From positions 1-19,410 of the forward strand of contig CAZMGB010000030.1 of assembly GCA_964565775.1 (NCBI GenBank): a stretch of DNA of 19,410 nt, in the 5' to 3' direction. How positions within the stretch are numbered: the stretch's first letter is position 1; every line of letters begins with the position of its first letter. The translations under genes were made by a program, and so were the position numbers. Source of the stretch: CAZMGB01 sp964565775. GTDB taxonomy: Bacteria > Chloroflexota > Dehalococcoidia > DSTF01 > JALHUB01. The notes below the pieces were generated by a model. It searched no databases. It was given only the letters and a program-made list of their open reading frames with translations, and had not been told where the DNA came from. Positions 1-6,800 of this stretch are shown piece after piece.

Positions 1-8
1 CTAAGGGG

Positions 9-254
9 TTACGGCAACACCTGCAAGACGACGCCGATGGAGCCACCGGCTCCCGCGGGAATCAGATGACTCGCCGACTTTGGGGCCCTCCACGGCGCGC
101 GATCGGGTGTCAGCCTCGCGCCTGCCCGGCTCGCCAGCTCGCTCCCCCGGCGGGCAACCTCCGCCTCAGTTACCCCGAGCGCCTTCGCCCCGCGCTTCAG
201 CAGCGCGTCCTGTTGCGCCGTGATGTGGACCTGCTTCCACATCATGCGGCTCAT
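9..254 (-). CDS. CopG/ribbon-helix-helix antitoxin-like protein
   Basis: About 81 residues. The N-terminal half (WKQVHITAQQDALLKR, then GVTEAEVARR) has the short strand and two helices of ribbon-helix-helix antitoxins that bind DNA as dimers and usually repress their own toxin-antitoxin promoter. From roughly residue 45 the chain (TPDRAPWRAPKSASHL onward, ending GVVLQVLP) no longer looks like the acidic or charged toxin-binding tail typical of the family, so a frameshift or decay there is possible. The ATG at 254 is preceded by AAAGAGGAG at about 265-273; a GTG three bases earlier is equally well placed. A partner toxin would lie downstream, beyond position 1, and cannot be seen. The RHH fold is well supported; function as an antitoxin is inferred. 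Confidence 0.6.
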   Translation of the reverse strand: MSRMMWKQVHITAQQDALLKRGAKALGVTEAEVARRGSELASRAGARLTPDRAPWRAPKSASHLIPAGAGGSIGVVLQVLP

Positions 255-280
255 CACCCGTTGGCTCCTCTTTGGGATAC

Positions 281-294
281 ATTACACTATACAT
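281..294 (-). promoter_or_regulatory. Possible promoter of the antitoxin-like gene
   Basis: An AT-rich patch in GC-rich DNA reads ATGTATAGTGTAAT on the minus strand, with a TATAGT -10-like hexamer about 32 bases before the start codon. No good -35 hexamer is visible. RHH antitoxins commonly bind such a region for autoregulation, but no clear operator palindrome was seen. Confidence 0.3.
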
Positions 295-657
295 CACCGG
301 GCCGACCTAACACGAGCGGCTGGAGAGCGAGCTGCTCCGCCCATTCAGGCAGACTCCGTACCCGACCCTCCGGGTGGCATGCCCGAGGGGAACCTCCCAC
401 CAGAGTCCCAGAGCCTCTCGCACAAGGCGGCGCCGCGAGGCGTCCTCAGCCGTAGTCGTGGTAGTACGAATGAACCGCGTGGAGACGGAAGGGATCCCGA
501 CGGGAATGTGCTTGAACTCCAAGAGGTGCTGGATCCGCAAGGTCGCGTTGCCCTCGACCTGGGGTGATCGGGATCCTCCTCAGCCCGACTTCGTGGGTGT
601 CGATGCCGGGCAGGGGTTGGGGACGGCCGCCTCGCGGAGCCCGGTCGGGCTTGGCGC

Positions 658-710
658 TGGCTGCCGGGCTAGGATTCGAACCCAGACCAGAGGGTCCAAA
701 GCACCCTCCA
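658..710 (-). pseudogene. tRNA-Gln-like 3' half, 5' half decayed
   Basis: Read on the minus strand, 685-669 forms a complete T arm (CTGGG, loop TTCGAAT, CCTAG). It is followed by the seven acceptor bases CCCGGCA, a G discriminator and an encoded CCA ending at 658. A four- to five-base variable loop and a stem-loop containing CTTTGGA precede it. With U33 in register the anticodon is TTG (Gln), and a G discriminator also fits Gln; in that register the stem has one mismatch, while a shift by one base gives a perfect stem. The expected 5' acceptor strand and D arm are missing: the bases at 731-737 pair at only 5 of 7 positions and no D stem forms. Best read as a pseudo-tRNA or integrase attachment remnant. 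Confidence 0.45.
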
Positions 711-775
711 GCCAGCCACCTACACACAGGCCCTACTCAGATTCAATTCACGGCCCCGAGAACCCGTTTGTTTGA

Positions 776-822
776 AGGAATCCTCTTGTCTCCAGCAAAA
801 CGATGCTGACAAGAGGACTTCT
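776..822. repeat. Long inverted repeat / hairpin
   Basis: TCCTCTTGTC (781-790) and GACAAGAGGA (808-817) are perfect 10-base complements. The arms extend outward with two mismatches to about 776 and 822. Inside, AGC at 794-796 can pair with GCT at 805-807. It is followed at once by a second imperfect stem (GCCTGCC 826-832 with GGCGGGC 844-850). No T-run follows on either strand, and no gene ends nearby, so it does not look like an ordinary terminator. Confidence 0.6.
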
Positions 823-848
823 CACGCCTGCCGGCCGCTGTCTGGCGG

Positions 849-860
849 GCATTCGAATGC
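849..860. repeat. 12-base perfect palindrome
   Basis: GCATTCGAATGC reads identically on both strands. It sits between the stem at 826-850 and the inverted repeat at 882-903, so it belongs to the same cluster of dyad symmetries. Function is unknown. Confidence 0.4.
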
Positions 861-881
861 GTGCCGCTGACAATTTGCATA

Positions 882-903
882 GTGACACCATTCTAGGTGT
901 CAC
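882..903. repeat. 8+6+8 inverted repeat
   Basis: GTGACACC (882-889), six bases ATTCTA, then the exact complement GGTGTCAC (896-903). The geometry of two arms around a six-base centre is seen both in repressor operators and in tyrosine-recombinase core sites. No regulator or recombinase gene is adjacent within the window, so either role is inference. Confidence 0.45.
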
Positions 904-1347
904 CAATGTTTCTGGACGAGTACAGAGAGACGGTATGACCGGCAGTCGGGCGCGTGGGCTGCCTCGCTTCATGTGGTTCAGTCTAATGGGGTATGTAGGC
1001 CAACCAGTGGAGGTTGGGCGCGAAACCTAAATGGGCGTCGTGTATTGGCGGTTACATGATCCAGTCTGACAGTTCTCTGGCTTGTAGATCCCGTGCTGGA
1101 CTGGCACACCTAGGCGGGTCCTCGGACATCTCGTGTGCATTGCGCGTAATGGGTCTCACGGGTGACGCATCAGGAACAGCTGAACAGCCACTGGGGCCCG
1201 CTTGGGCAAGAAAGTGAAGCAGGAACGTATCAGAGAAAGGATGCGGTAGGACAAGGAAGTTTTCGGATTGAAGCAGCGTCCGAGAGCTGACGGTGCCGCC
1301 TGAGAGTGCGTCTAGCTACCTGTAAGCCGAGTTATAAGACGAATAAT

Positions 1348-1377
1348 GTGGTACACCCAATGGTTGCTATTTATAAC
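1348..1377 (+). repeat. 30-base dispersed repeat, copy A
   Basis: Begins GTGGTACACCC, continues CAATGG, ends GCTATTTATAAC. It matches copy B (9116-9145) at 29 of 30 positions and copy C (13045-13074) at 27 of 30, all in the same orientation. Similarity to copy B extends upstream over ACGAAT with a one-base gap. Here the terminal TTATAAC is mirrored by GTTATAA at 1331-1337, giving copy A an inverted partner the other copies lack. It lies in gene-free DNA, about 230 bases beyond the end of the Ig-lipoprotein operon. Confidence 0.75.
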
Positions 1378-1520
1378 CAATGCCCCAGGCTGGCTTCGAG
1401 AGAGAGGACGCGGCACTGACTGCGAGTGAAGGGGCTCCTTCGATGTTCTGATACCGTCTGAAGGACTCAGCGGAGCGATAGGCCGTCCAAGGATATTGCG
1501 GTTCCCACCAGCAGGATCGG

Positions 1521-1549
1521 CTGGCCCTCGACCTGAAGTCGAGGGCCAG
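1521..1549 (-). terminator. Perfect 12-bp hairpin after the lipoprotein operon
   Basis: CTGGCCCTCGAC (1521-1532), a five-base loop CTGAA, then the exact complement GTCGAGGGCCAG (1538-1549). It lies 57 bases downstream of the last stop codon of the minus-strand operon, where a terminator is expected. No U-tract follows, so it could instead be a transcript 3'-end stabiliser. Confidence 0.55.
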
Positions 1550-1605
1550 GTGTACGGCGAGGCCACTGGTCGGTCTTCGTCAACAGCGACGGGTCAGCCC
1601 ATCTC

Positions 1606-3093
1606 CTACTCGGTCACTTCGAAGGCGAAGCGGAACGCTGGCAGCTGCTCCCCGGGATGATCCGCCTCGTAGGTCAACTGTGGGATACGGAAGTCGTCCA
1701 CGCCCTTCATGTCCTCGCCCTTGTAGATGGCGGGATAGAGGTCGATGAAGTGCCACCCGGGCTCTCCGGCCGCCGGCAGGTTGACGGTGATGTCGCCCTG
1801 GCTATTGAACCCGCACGAGTACCCAAGATAGGCATTATCATAGACCACCGTGTAGATGTTTGCCGTCTCGGTCCAGCCCACGCCCTTCACATGAACGGTG
1901 ATCGTCGTGCCAACGGGCCCAGAAGATGGCTCCAGCGCGAAAGCCGATGGCGTCGTATCGAACGTGGTCTCGGCTAGAACGTCTCCGCCGTCTTGAGCCT
2001 CGATCCTGTGCTCGCCGCCCAGGTCGTCAAGGGCATCGAACTGCAGGCTGAAGGTGCCGTCCGGTCCGGCCGTTGCTGATCCCAGAGACGTAGAGCTCTC
2101 ATCCCATCCCTCGCCGCTCACTCGATTGCCGACGACGCGATACCAGAGAAGCTTCACCTCCTGCCCCGCGTTGAACTCGGCGCCGTGCAGCGTCACCGGC
2201 GTGTCGACGGGCGCCGCGGCGGGATCTGCCCACAGCCGCGGGCTACGGCCAACCGAGAGCGCGCTGCCGGCCTCTACAGGCACCCCCTGTTCCTCCGGCG
2301 GCGGCGGCAGCACCGGCGGCCCATCGGTCACGGTGAACTCTAGTGTCCAGGTCGGCCGGTCGGGCTGCGGCGATTGCTGCATGTTCATGTAGGGGAAGGT
2401 GAACGACCCATGGAGCACCTGGAGGATGTGCTTGCCCGGCTGGCCGGTGGCGGGAATGACGGCGCGAGCGGAGCCATCGGTGGTAACCGCTGACAGCCAG
2501 CCAGTGAACTTGTTGTCGTAGAGCAAGTCCCAGCTGTTCTCCAGCGGGCGCCAGCCGATACCCCTGGCTTCGATGATGATGGGCGTGCCGACGGGACCGC
2601 TGGTCGGCGAGATCGAGACCTCCATCTCGACTTCGAAGGCCGCCTTGTTTCGGATCTCGTCGCCCTGCATTACCAGGACGTCATGCGAGAAGCCGAAGCC
2701 CTCGGGGACCGTGAAGGTGGTCTCGAAAGCTCCTGTCGCGTCCGTCCGAACGGTGGCCAGGGTTTGGGGGCTATCCGCGTACTCGCGTCCCAGGAAGTCT
2801 CCGCCGTCCGTGTTCCACGAGCCGTCGAATCCCTGCCATACGACTTGCAGGTCAGTATCGGCGTCGAACCCGCTGCCCGTAGCCCGCACCTCGGTGCCGA
2901 TGGGGCCCTGGGCAGGGCTGAGCGAGAACTCGCCGGTGTAGTCGATGGTCGGTGTCTCCTGGGCCTCTGCCGTCGATGGCGTCGACTCCGCGCCCGCTGT
3001 TTGCGTGGGCTTGGCCTGCCCCGAGGCGGACGTGCAGGCCACCGCCAGCGCGGCCAGAAGCCCAAGAACCGCCAACCCAGCGCTCACGCGCAT
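1606..3093 (-). CDS. Exported lipoprotein with four Ig/IPT-like domains
   Basis: 495 residues. A hydrophobic signal segment ends in AVAC with Cys20 as the likely lipidation site, followed by a Thr/Ser/Glu-rich linker. Four beta-sandwich-like units follow at about 57-157, 159-257, 286-380 and 384-495. Each opens with a signature such as SPAQGPIGT, SPTSGPVGT or EPSSGPVGT, as in IPT/TIG folds. Units 1 and 3 resemble each other (VVWQGFDG/LLWYRVVG; TDATGAFETTF/AGPDGTFSLQF), as do units 2 and 4 (GIGWRP...LLYDNKFTGW / GVGWTE...VVYDNAYLGY), giving an A-B-A-B order. The ATG at 3093 is chosen because AAGGA lies about 7 bases before it; a TTG at 3108 is the alternative. It is the last gene of the Fe-S/NrfD operon. 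A binding or scaffolding role on the outer face of the membrane is inferred; no enzyme motif is seen. Confidence 0.8.
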   Translation of the reverse strand: MRVSAGLAVLGLLAALAVACTSASGQAKPTQTAGAESTPSTAEAQETPTIDYTGEFSLSPAQGPIGTEVRATGSGFDADTDLQVVWQGFDGSWNTDGGDFLGREYADSPQTLATVRTDATGAFETTFTVPEGFGFSHDVLVMQGDEIRNKAAFEVEMEVSISPTSGPVGTPIIIEARGIGWRPLENSWDLLYDNKFTGWLSAVTTDGSARAVIPATGQPGKHILQVLHGSFTFPYMNMQQSPQPDRPTWTLEFTVTDGPPVLPPPPEEQGVPVEAGSALSVGRSPRLWADPAAAPVDTPVTLHGAEFNAGQEVKLLWYRVVGNRVSGEGWDESSTSLGSATAGPDGTFSLQFDALDDLGGEHRIEAQDGGDVLAETTFDTTPSAFALEPSSGPVGTTITVHVKGVGWTETANIYTVVYDNAYLGYSCGFNSQGDITVNLPAAGEPGWHFIDLYPAIYKGEDMKGVDDFRIPQLTYEADHPGEQLPAFRFAFEVTE

Positions 3094-3152
3094 CCGGTGT
3101 TCCTTCAACCGGAAGCCTCGCTTTCCAGTCAGATGTAGTTCAGTGATCGTCC

Positions 3153-3692
3153 CTACTCCGGAGCCACGACGGTCAGGAGCGACGGCGCCACGTTGAACTC
3201 GGTGAACTCACCGGTTCGCCCGTCGGTGGCGGAGGCCTTAACGGTGTAAGGCAGGCTTCCCGTTGGGTAATCTGCGGGAATTTCCCAGGACGTGGCCCAG
3301 AAGGAATCGGTTGCGTTGTCTCCCGGGTGCCCTCCATACTTGGCATCGAAGGTCTGGCCGTCCGGGAGCTCCACGACAACCGAGTCCAGTTGTGTGTCGT
3401 CCATGGTGTCACCGGTCGCCGGGTCGAACACCTTGATGCGCCATACGACTTCCTCGCCGGGGGCGAACCGGCTACTCAGGACGCACACTTTGGCCGCGCG
3501 CTCCTCCTCGGGGATGCCCTCCGATCCGAGGACGGTGTTAGCGTCCACGATCAGCACCGGCGCCGCTGTCGGGCCCTGGCCCTCCGTGGTCGCACCTTCT
3601 TCCTTGCCGCCACTGCAGGCCACGGCAACGATGGCCACGAGACCAAAGAGAGCGGCTACCGCGCCAACCTTCCAGGTTCCTCTAGACCGCAT
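3153..3692 (-). CDS. Small Ig-like lipoprotein
   Basis: 179 residues. A signal segment ends AVAC with Cys26 as the predicted lipidated residue, then a Gly/Thr/Glu linker. The remainder looks like one all-beta domain: GEEVVWRIKVFDPATG, DSVVVELPDGQTFDAKYG, and ATSWEIPADYPTGSLPYTVKA followed by DGRTGEFTEF. The W-x-IPxDYPTG-x-L segment is characteristic of Ig-like exported proteins that accompany membrane redox modules in environmental bacteria (my recollection, not searched). One Cys remains in the mature chain (CVLSS), which could take part in a disulfide or metal site. The start is firm: GGAGGAGG lies 8 bases before the ATG. It lies between the membrane Ig-like gene and the larger lipoprotein and is probably cotranscribed with both. 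Confidence 0.75.
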   Translation of the reverse strand: MRSRGTWKVGAVAALFGLVAIVAVACSGGKEEGATTEGQGPTAAPVLIVDANTVLGSEGIPEEERAAKVCVLSSRFAPGEEVVWRIKVFDPATGDTMDDTQLDSVVVELPDGQTFDAKYGGHPGDNATDSFWATSWEIPADYPTGSLPYTVKASATDGRTGEFTEFNVAPSLLTVVAPE

Positions 3693-3746
3693 GAGTTAAG
3701 CCTCCTCCAAGAGTATTGTCGCCCGCGTGGGCGGCCTCAGGGTGAA

Positions 3747-4373
3747 CTAGCTGGCTCCGTGCCGGCGCCGACCGGCCCAGGACGCTTCGTCGGCCGTGGC
3801 CCGAGCGCCGGCACGCGTGATACCACTCATCGTACGGATTGCAACGAACGCAAGCAGGGCCCAGACGGTCACCGCCAGCAGGATCGCCCCAGCGGGGGCC
3901 CAGCGCTGTAGAGCCTCCAGCCGCATGGACTCCGGGACGTACTGCGGGAAAGGCCCGGAGACATCAATGGTAGAAGTCGCCTCCGCGGCAGCGTGAGTCG
4001 CGTCCCCGTCAAAGCTCGCAGTGATTTCGTGCGCTCCTGCCCACGTCGGCTCGTACACGAGAGTGGCCGTACCCGTGGCGTCCGTTACGACGGTGCCCAG
4101 CTTCGCGGGCCGTTCGCCGAAGAAGTCAGCGCTCACAAAGAAGTCCACGGGCTGATTTCCCAGCGGATTGCCTTCGGCGTCAGTCAGACGGGCCGGGATC
4201 GATATGGCGTCCGTGCCGCTGCCCTCCCGGGGCTTCTGGAGACTCAGTGTCGTCGCGGCAACCGAGGCTCCCTCATCGGCGGACGCCGTCGCGGCCCCAA
4301 ATAGCGCAACCACGATCAATGCCACCAGCGTGGCGGCCCCTAACGTTGCCAGAACTCGCCGTGCATCTGTCAT
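3747..4373 (-). CDS. Membrane-anchored Ig-like (Big-type) exported protein
   Basis: 208 residues: an N-terminal signal segment (ATLVALIVVALFGAATASA), one bacterial Ig-like domain at about 40-140, and a C-terminal transmembrane helix (WAPAGAILLAVTVWALLAFVAI) with a short basic tail. The domain shows the usual Big-family phrases: DAISIPARLTDAEGNPLGNQPVDFFV, here split by eye, then TVVTDATGTATLVYEPTWAGAHEITASFDGD in the classic order of such repeats. Its ATG overlaps the stop of the NrfD gene by four bases (ATGA), so translation is very likely coupled. It would sit in the membrane with the Ig domain outside, plausibly as an accessory subunit of the Fe-S/NrfD complex. No catalytic or cofactor motif is seen. 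Confidence 0.75.
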   Translation of the reverse strand: MTDARRVLATLGAATLVALIVVALFGAATASADEGASVAATTLSLQKPREGSGTDAISIPARLTDAEGNPLGNQPVDFFVSADFFGERPAKLGTVVTDATGTATLVYEPTWAGAHEITASFDGDATHAAAEATSTIDVSGPFPQYVPESMRLEALQRWAPAGAILLAVTVWALLAFVAIRTMSGITRAGARATADEASWAGRRRHGAS

Positions 4374-5725
4374 CGTTGGCCCCCTTCCGCCAACTGCAGG
4401 CCTGGAGCCGCAGCCGGCCGACGTTCAGCCTCCTCGGACACAGCCTCCTCCATCTCGTAGATCGACATGACCGGGAATACGCGGAAGAACAGCATCAGGA
4501 ATAGGGGAATGGCCGCCGCCGCTCCCAAGGTGATGGCACCCTCGACCCAGGTTGGGCTGTAAGGGAGGGTTTCAGACCCTATTAGTGGCTGCGCGAGAGG
4601 CGGGACGACGATGAGAAAGCGCTTGATCCACATACCTGCCACGGCAAGCGCCGACGCAACGACTATGCCGCGCACCGTTCTTGTCCAGGGAAGCGCAACG
4701 AGCAGCGTCGGGATCCCGCCGCCGACGACGACGAAAAGCCAGAACAGGGGCGCGAAGTTCTTCAGGAGGAGCGCCTCCATGAAGGGCGCCGTGCTTTCGT
4801 TGAGAACGTAGCCTTCCGTCAGGAACTCCGCGAACGTGAAGTAGAGGTACGCGAGGCCCAGAGCGAGCATGATGTACGCCAGGTAGACGATCTGCCTCTC
4901 GGTGATGTAGCGCTCGAGGTGGTACGCCTTCCTGAACGCGGCGACGACAAGGATCACGGTCGCCACTCCCGATAGGAGAGCCGCCACGACGAAATAGGGT
5001 CCGAAGATGCTGCTGTGCCAGCCCGCCCGCGTCGTCACCGAGAAAGCCCAGGCCAGCACTGAGTGCACGGTCACCGCAAGCGGGATGATGACGATGGCCA
5101 TGACGGCCATGCCCCAGCCCAGAAGCTGCCGCTGCTCCGGCAGGCCGCGCCAGCCCAGGGAAAGGACGGTGTAGATCTTCATCCGCCAGCGTCCCGCCGC
5201 CGCGCCCAATCGATCGCGGCAGATCGCCATGTCGGGAATGAGAGGCAGGTAGAGGAAGATGAGGGTGGCAACCAGATACGTGGAGATGGCCGCCATGTCC
5301 CACACCAGGGGCGAACTGATGTTGGGTGAAACGAAGAACTCCCAGAGACGCTCCGGCCGGCCCACATGGATGATCGGAAAGAGCGCCCCTATCGCGAGGG
5401 AGACGAGGGCCATCGTCTCCGCCATCCGTGAGATGGGCGTACGCCAGGAAGCCTGCGTCAAGCGGAGGATCGCTGACACCACAGCGCCGCCGTAGCTGAT
5501 TCCGATGAAAGCGACCAGGTTGGCTGTGTAGACGCCCCAGAAGACTTCATCGTTCAGGCCCGTAACGCCCAGACCGTTGAGGAACTGATAGCCGTAGGCG
5601 ATGAGTCCGACGCCGACAATCGCCGCCAAGAAGGCTGCCAGAAGCCAGAAACGCCAGCCAGCGCCGCGCATCGGACGCGTTGCCGCTTCGCGGATCGCCT
5701 CGGGCTGCCACCCTTCCGGTCGCAT
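4370..5725 (-). CDS. NrfD/PsrC-family membrane subunit
   Basis: 451 residues with about eight to ten hydrophobic helices. Hallmarks of the NrfD/PsrC/ActC fold are present: LFPIIHVGRPERLWEFF, then RAGWHSSIFGPYFVVAAL, the AYLYFTFAEFLTEGY helix, and a final helix beginning PTWVEGAITLGAAAAIPL. In known complexes (polysulfide reductase, alternative complex III, tetrathionate reductase) this subunit binds quinone and passes electrons to or from a partner Fe-S protein. Here that partner is encoded 11 bases upstream. The open frame runs back to 6118 through the Fe-S gene, but the real start is the ATG at 5725, with GTGAGG just before it. The stop overlaps the next gene by four bases. The family call is confident; the direction of electron flow and the substrate are unknown. 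Confidence 0.88.
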   Translation of the reverse strand: MRPEGWQPEAIREAATRPMRGAGWRFWLLAAFLAAIVGVGLIAYGYQFLNGLGVTGLNDEVFWGVYTANLVAFIGISYGGAVVSAILRLTQASWRTPISRMAETMALVSLAIGALFPIIHVGRPERLWEFFVSPNISSPLVWDMAAISTYLVATLIFLYLPLIPDMAICRDRLGAAAGRWRMKIYTVLSLGWRGLPEQRQLLGWGMAVMAIVIIPLAVTVHSVLAWAFSVTTRAGWHSSIFGPYFVVAALLSGVATVILVVAAFRKAYHLERYITERQIVYLAYIMLALGLAYLYFTFAEFLTEGYVLNESTAPFMEALLLKNFAPLFWLFVVVGGGIPTLLVALPWTRTVRGIVVASALAVAGMWIKRFLIVVPPLAQPLIGSETLPYSPTWVEGAITLGAAAAIPLFLMLFFRVFPVMSIYEMEEAVSEEAERRPAAAPGLQLAEGGQR

Positions 5726-5736
5726 CGTACGCCTCA

Positions 5737-6573
5737 CTAGAAGTTCACGTGTTGCCCATGGCCGGCGAGGTAGTAGACCCGCGGCCTTGTGTTCAGCTCT
5801 TCCTTCAGCCTGAAGGCATCGTTGCTCTTCATGAGCTCGGAAAGCCGGACCGTTTCCCTGCCATTCGTCGTCAGGTCGGCATTGAAATCGCCCAGGTAGA
5901 TGGCCTCCATGCTGCAGGCCTCCACGCAGGCCGGTAGCTTGCCGTAGCGGATGTTGTGCACGCAGAGCACGCACTTGCCCGCGGTGTTCTTCTGCTGGGG
6001 CACCGGGAACTCGGGGCTCGGCCCCTGCAGGCTGGCCGGCGCTTCGGGCGGGTCGTCCCAGGTGAAGGTACGCGCATCGTACGGGCATGCCGCCATGCAC
6101 ATGCGGCAGCCGATGCATCGGTCCTGGTCGACCAGTGTCACTCCATCAGCCACCCGGTACGTGGCACCCACCGGGCAGACCTTGACGCAGGGCGGGTTCT
6201 CGCATTGCATGCACGGGCGCGGCAGGAAGTACTTCTGGCCCGTGGCGTCTTCAAGCTCATAAACCTTGATCCACTCCTGTCCCTCCGGCAGGTAGTGCAT
6301 CTTCTGGCAGGCCTTGGTGCACTTCTTGCATCCGTCGCAACGGCGCAGATCGAACACCATCGCCCACTGACGCTTGGCCAGATCCGCTTCGGCGCCGGCG
6401 GCCCGCTCTGCGCCGCCCAGGGGTCCGAGCCGCGCCGCAGCCCCTCCGGCTCCAGCGACGAGCCCCGCGATTCCTAATCCCCGCAGGAAGCGCCGACGCG
6501 AAAGGAACCCCTTTCTGAGCCTGGCATGTTCGGCGCGATCAGTCAGCCCTGTCCTGGAGCCTGTGTCGGGCAT
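5737..6573 (-). CDS. Tat-exported 4Fe-4S ferredoxin-type electron-transfer subunit
   Basis: 278 residues from the chosen ATG. A twin-arginine signal (SRRRFLRG at 25-32, then GIAGLVAGAGGAAA) predicts export of the folded protein. Four cysteine sets follow: Cys79/82/85/89, 121/124/129/133, 153/156/159/163 (CIGCRMCMAACPYD) and 201/204/216/220. This is the DmsB/PsrB/NrfC/TtrB pattern holding four 4Fe-4S clusters that carry electrons between the NrfD quinone site and a catalytic subunit. That catalytic subunit is absent from the window. The ATG at 6573 follows GTGAGAGAG; an ATG at 6618 after GGCGG is a real alternative, and the longest frame (6687) is unlikely because it lengthens the Tat n-region. 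It is the first gene of a five-gene operon and diverges from the two-component genes. Confidence 0.88.
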   Translation of the reverse strand: MPDTGSRTGLTDRAEHARLRKGFLSRRRFLRGLGIAGLVAGAGGAAARLGPLGGAERAAGAEADLAKRQWAMVFDLRRCDGCKKCTKACQKMHYLPEGQEWIKVYELEDATGQKYFLPRPCMQCENPPCVKVCPVGATYRVADGVTLVDQDRCIGCRMCMAACPYDARTFTWDDPPEAPASLQGPSPEFPVPQQKNTAGKCVLCVHNIRYGKLPACVEACSMEAIYLGDFNADLTTNGRETVRLSELMKSNDAFRLKEELNTRPRVYYLAGHGQHVNF

Positions 6574-6800
6574 TTGCTCTCTCACAGATATTCTCGCCGA
6601 GGTACGCTTCGAGGCCATCCGTGATACCGCCTGATTGGCGCACGTGAAATCGGGCCTACTGGCGAAGAATGGGGTGCGCGTAAACACGCACAGCGGATCG
6701 TGGAAAACACGTGCGTCGCCGGGGCGACTGGCCGCTGTCTCCGAAAGCGAAGAGCCGCGTTATCGGGTAGAATGTATCCTGAGGGAGGGTACGCTTGCGC
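6574..6800. promoter_or_regulatory. Divergent control region between redox operon and two-component genes
   Basis: About 227 bases separate the Fe-S gene (minus) from the response regulator (plus), so both promoters should lie here. On the plus strand TAGAAT at 6768-6773 is a fair -10 element, about 28 bases before the ATG at 6801, but no clear -35 accompanies it. GGGAGGG at about 6783-6789 serves as the regulator's ribosome binding site. An imperfect palindrome at 6674-6691 is listed separately. No minus-strand promoter could be picked with confidence. Confidence 0.45.
6674..6691. promoter_or_regulatory. Candidate regulator binding palindrome
   Basis: GTGCGCGTAAACACGCAC is an imperfect 18-base palindrome: the outer five bases on each side are exact complements and the mismatches fall towards the centre. 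A related stretch, AAAACACGTGCGT, follows about 14 bases later. Its position between the divergent operon and its likely regulator makes it a reasonable NarL-family site, but no binding consensus for this regulator is known. Confidence 0.3.

Larger units (their letters stand above)
258..1605. other. 1.3-kb gene-poor region
   Basis: No reading frame here has a credible start, ribosome binding site and protein-like composition together; the open frames are Arg/Pro/Ser-rich, overlap each other on both strands and match no family I recognise. What it does contain is listed separately: a tRNA-Gln-like 3' half, clustered inverted repeats at 776-903, repeat copy A and a hairpin at 1521-1549. The parts around 1330-1380 are visibly more AT-rich than neighbouring genes. 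The content suggests a decayed insertion site rather than a regulatory leader. Confidence 0.6.

Noticed and set aside
658..737. Complete functional tRNA-Gln
   Set aside because: The 5' acceptor pairs at only 5 of 7 positions, no D stem forms, and the length is about four bases too long, so only the 3' half is supported.
300..775. Overlapping open frames on both strands (for example 374-775 plus and 446-727 minus)
   Set aside because: Stretches such as FKHIPVGIPSVSTRFIRTTT look protein-like but are short, lack starts with ribosome binding sites, and match no family I know; a decayed gene cannot be excluded.
776..903. Integron attC sites
   Set aside because: The dyads lack the paired GTT/AAC core ends, and no integron integrase or small cassette genes accompany them.
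5726..6118. N-terminal extension of the NrfD frame back to 6118
   Set aside because: It overlaps the Fe-S gene in another frame, contains no signal or membrane segment, and a ribosome binding site supports the ATG at 5725.
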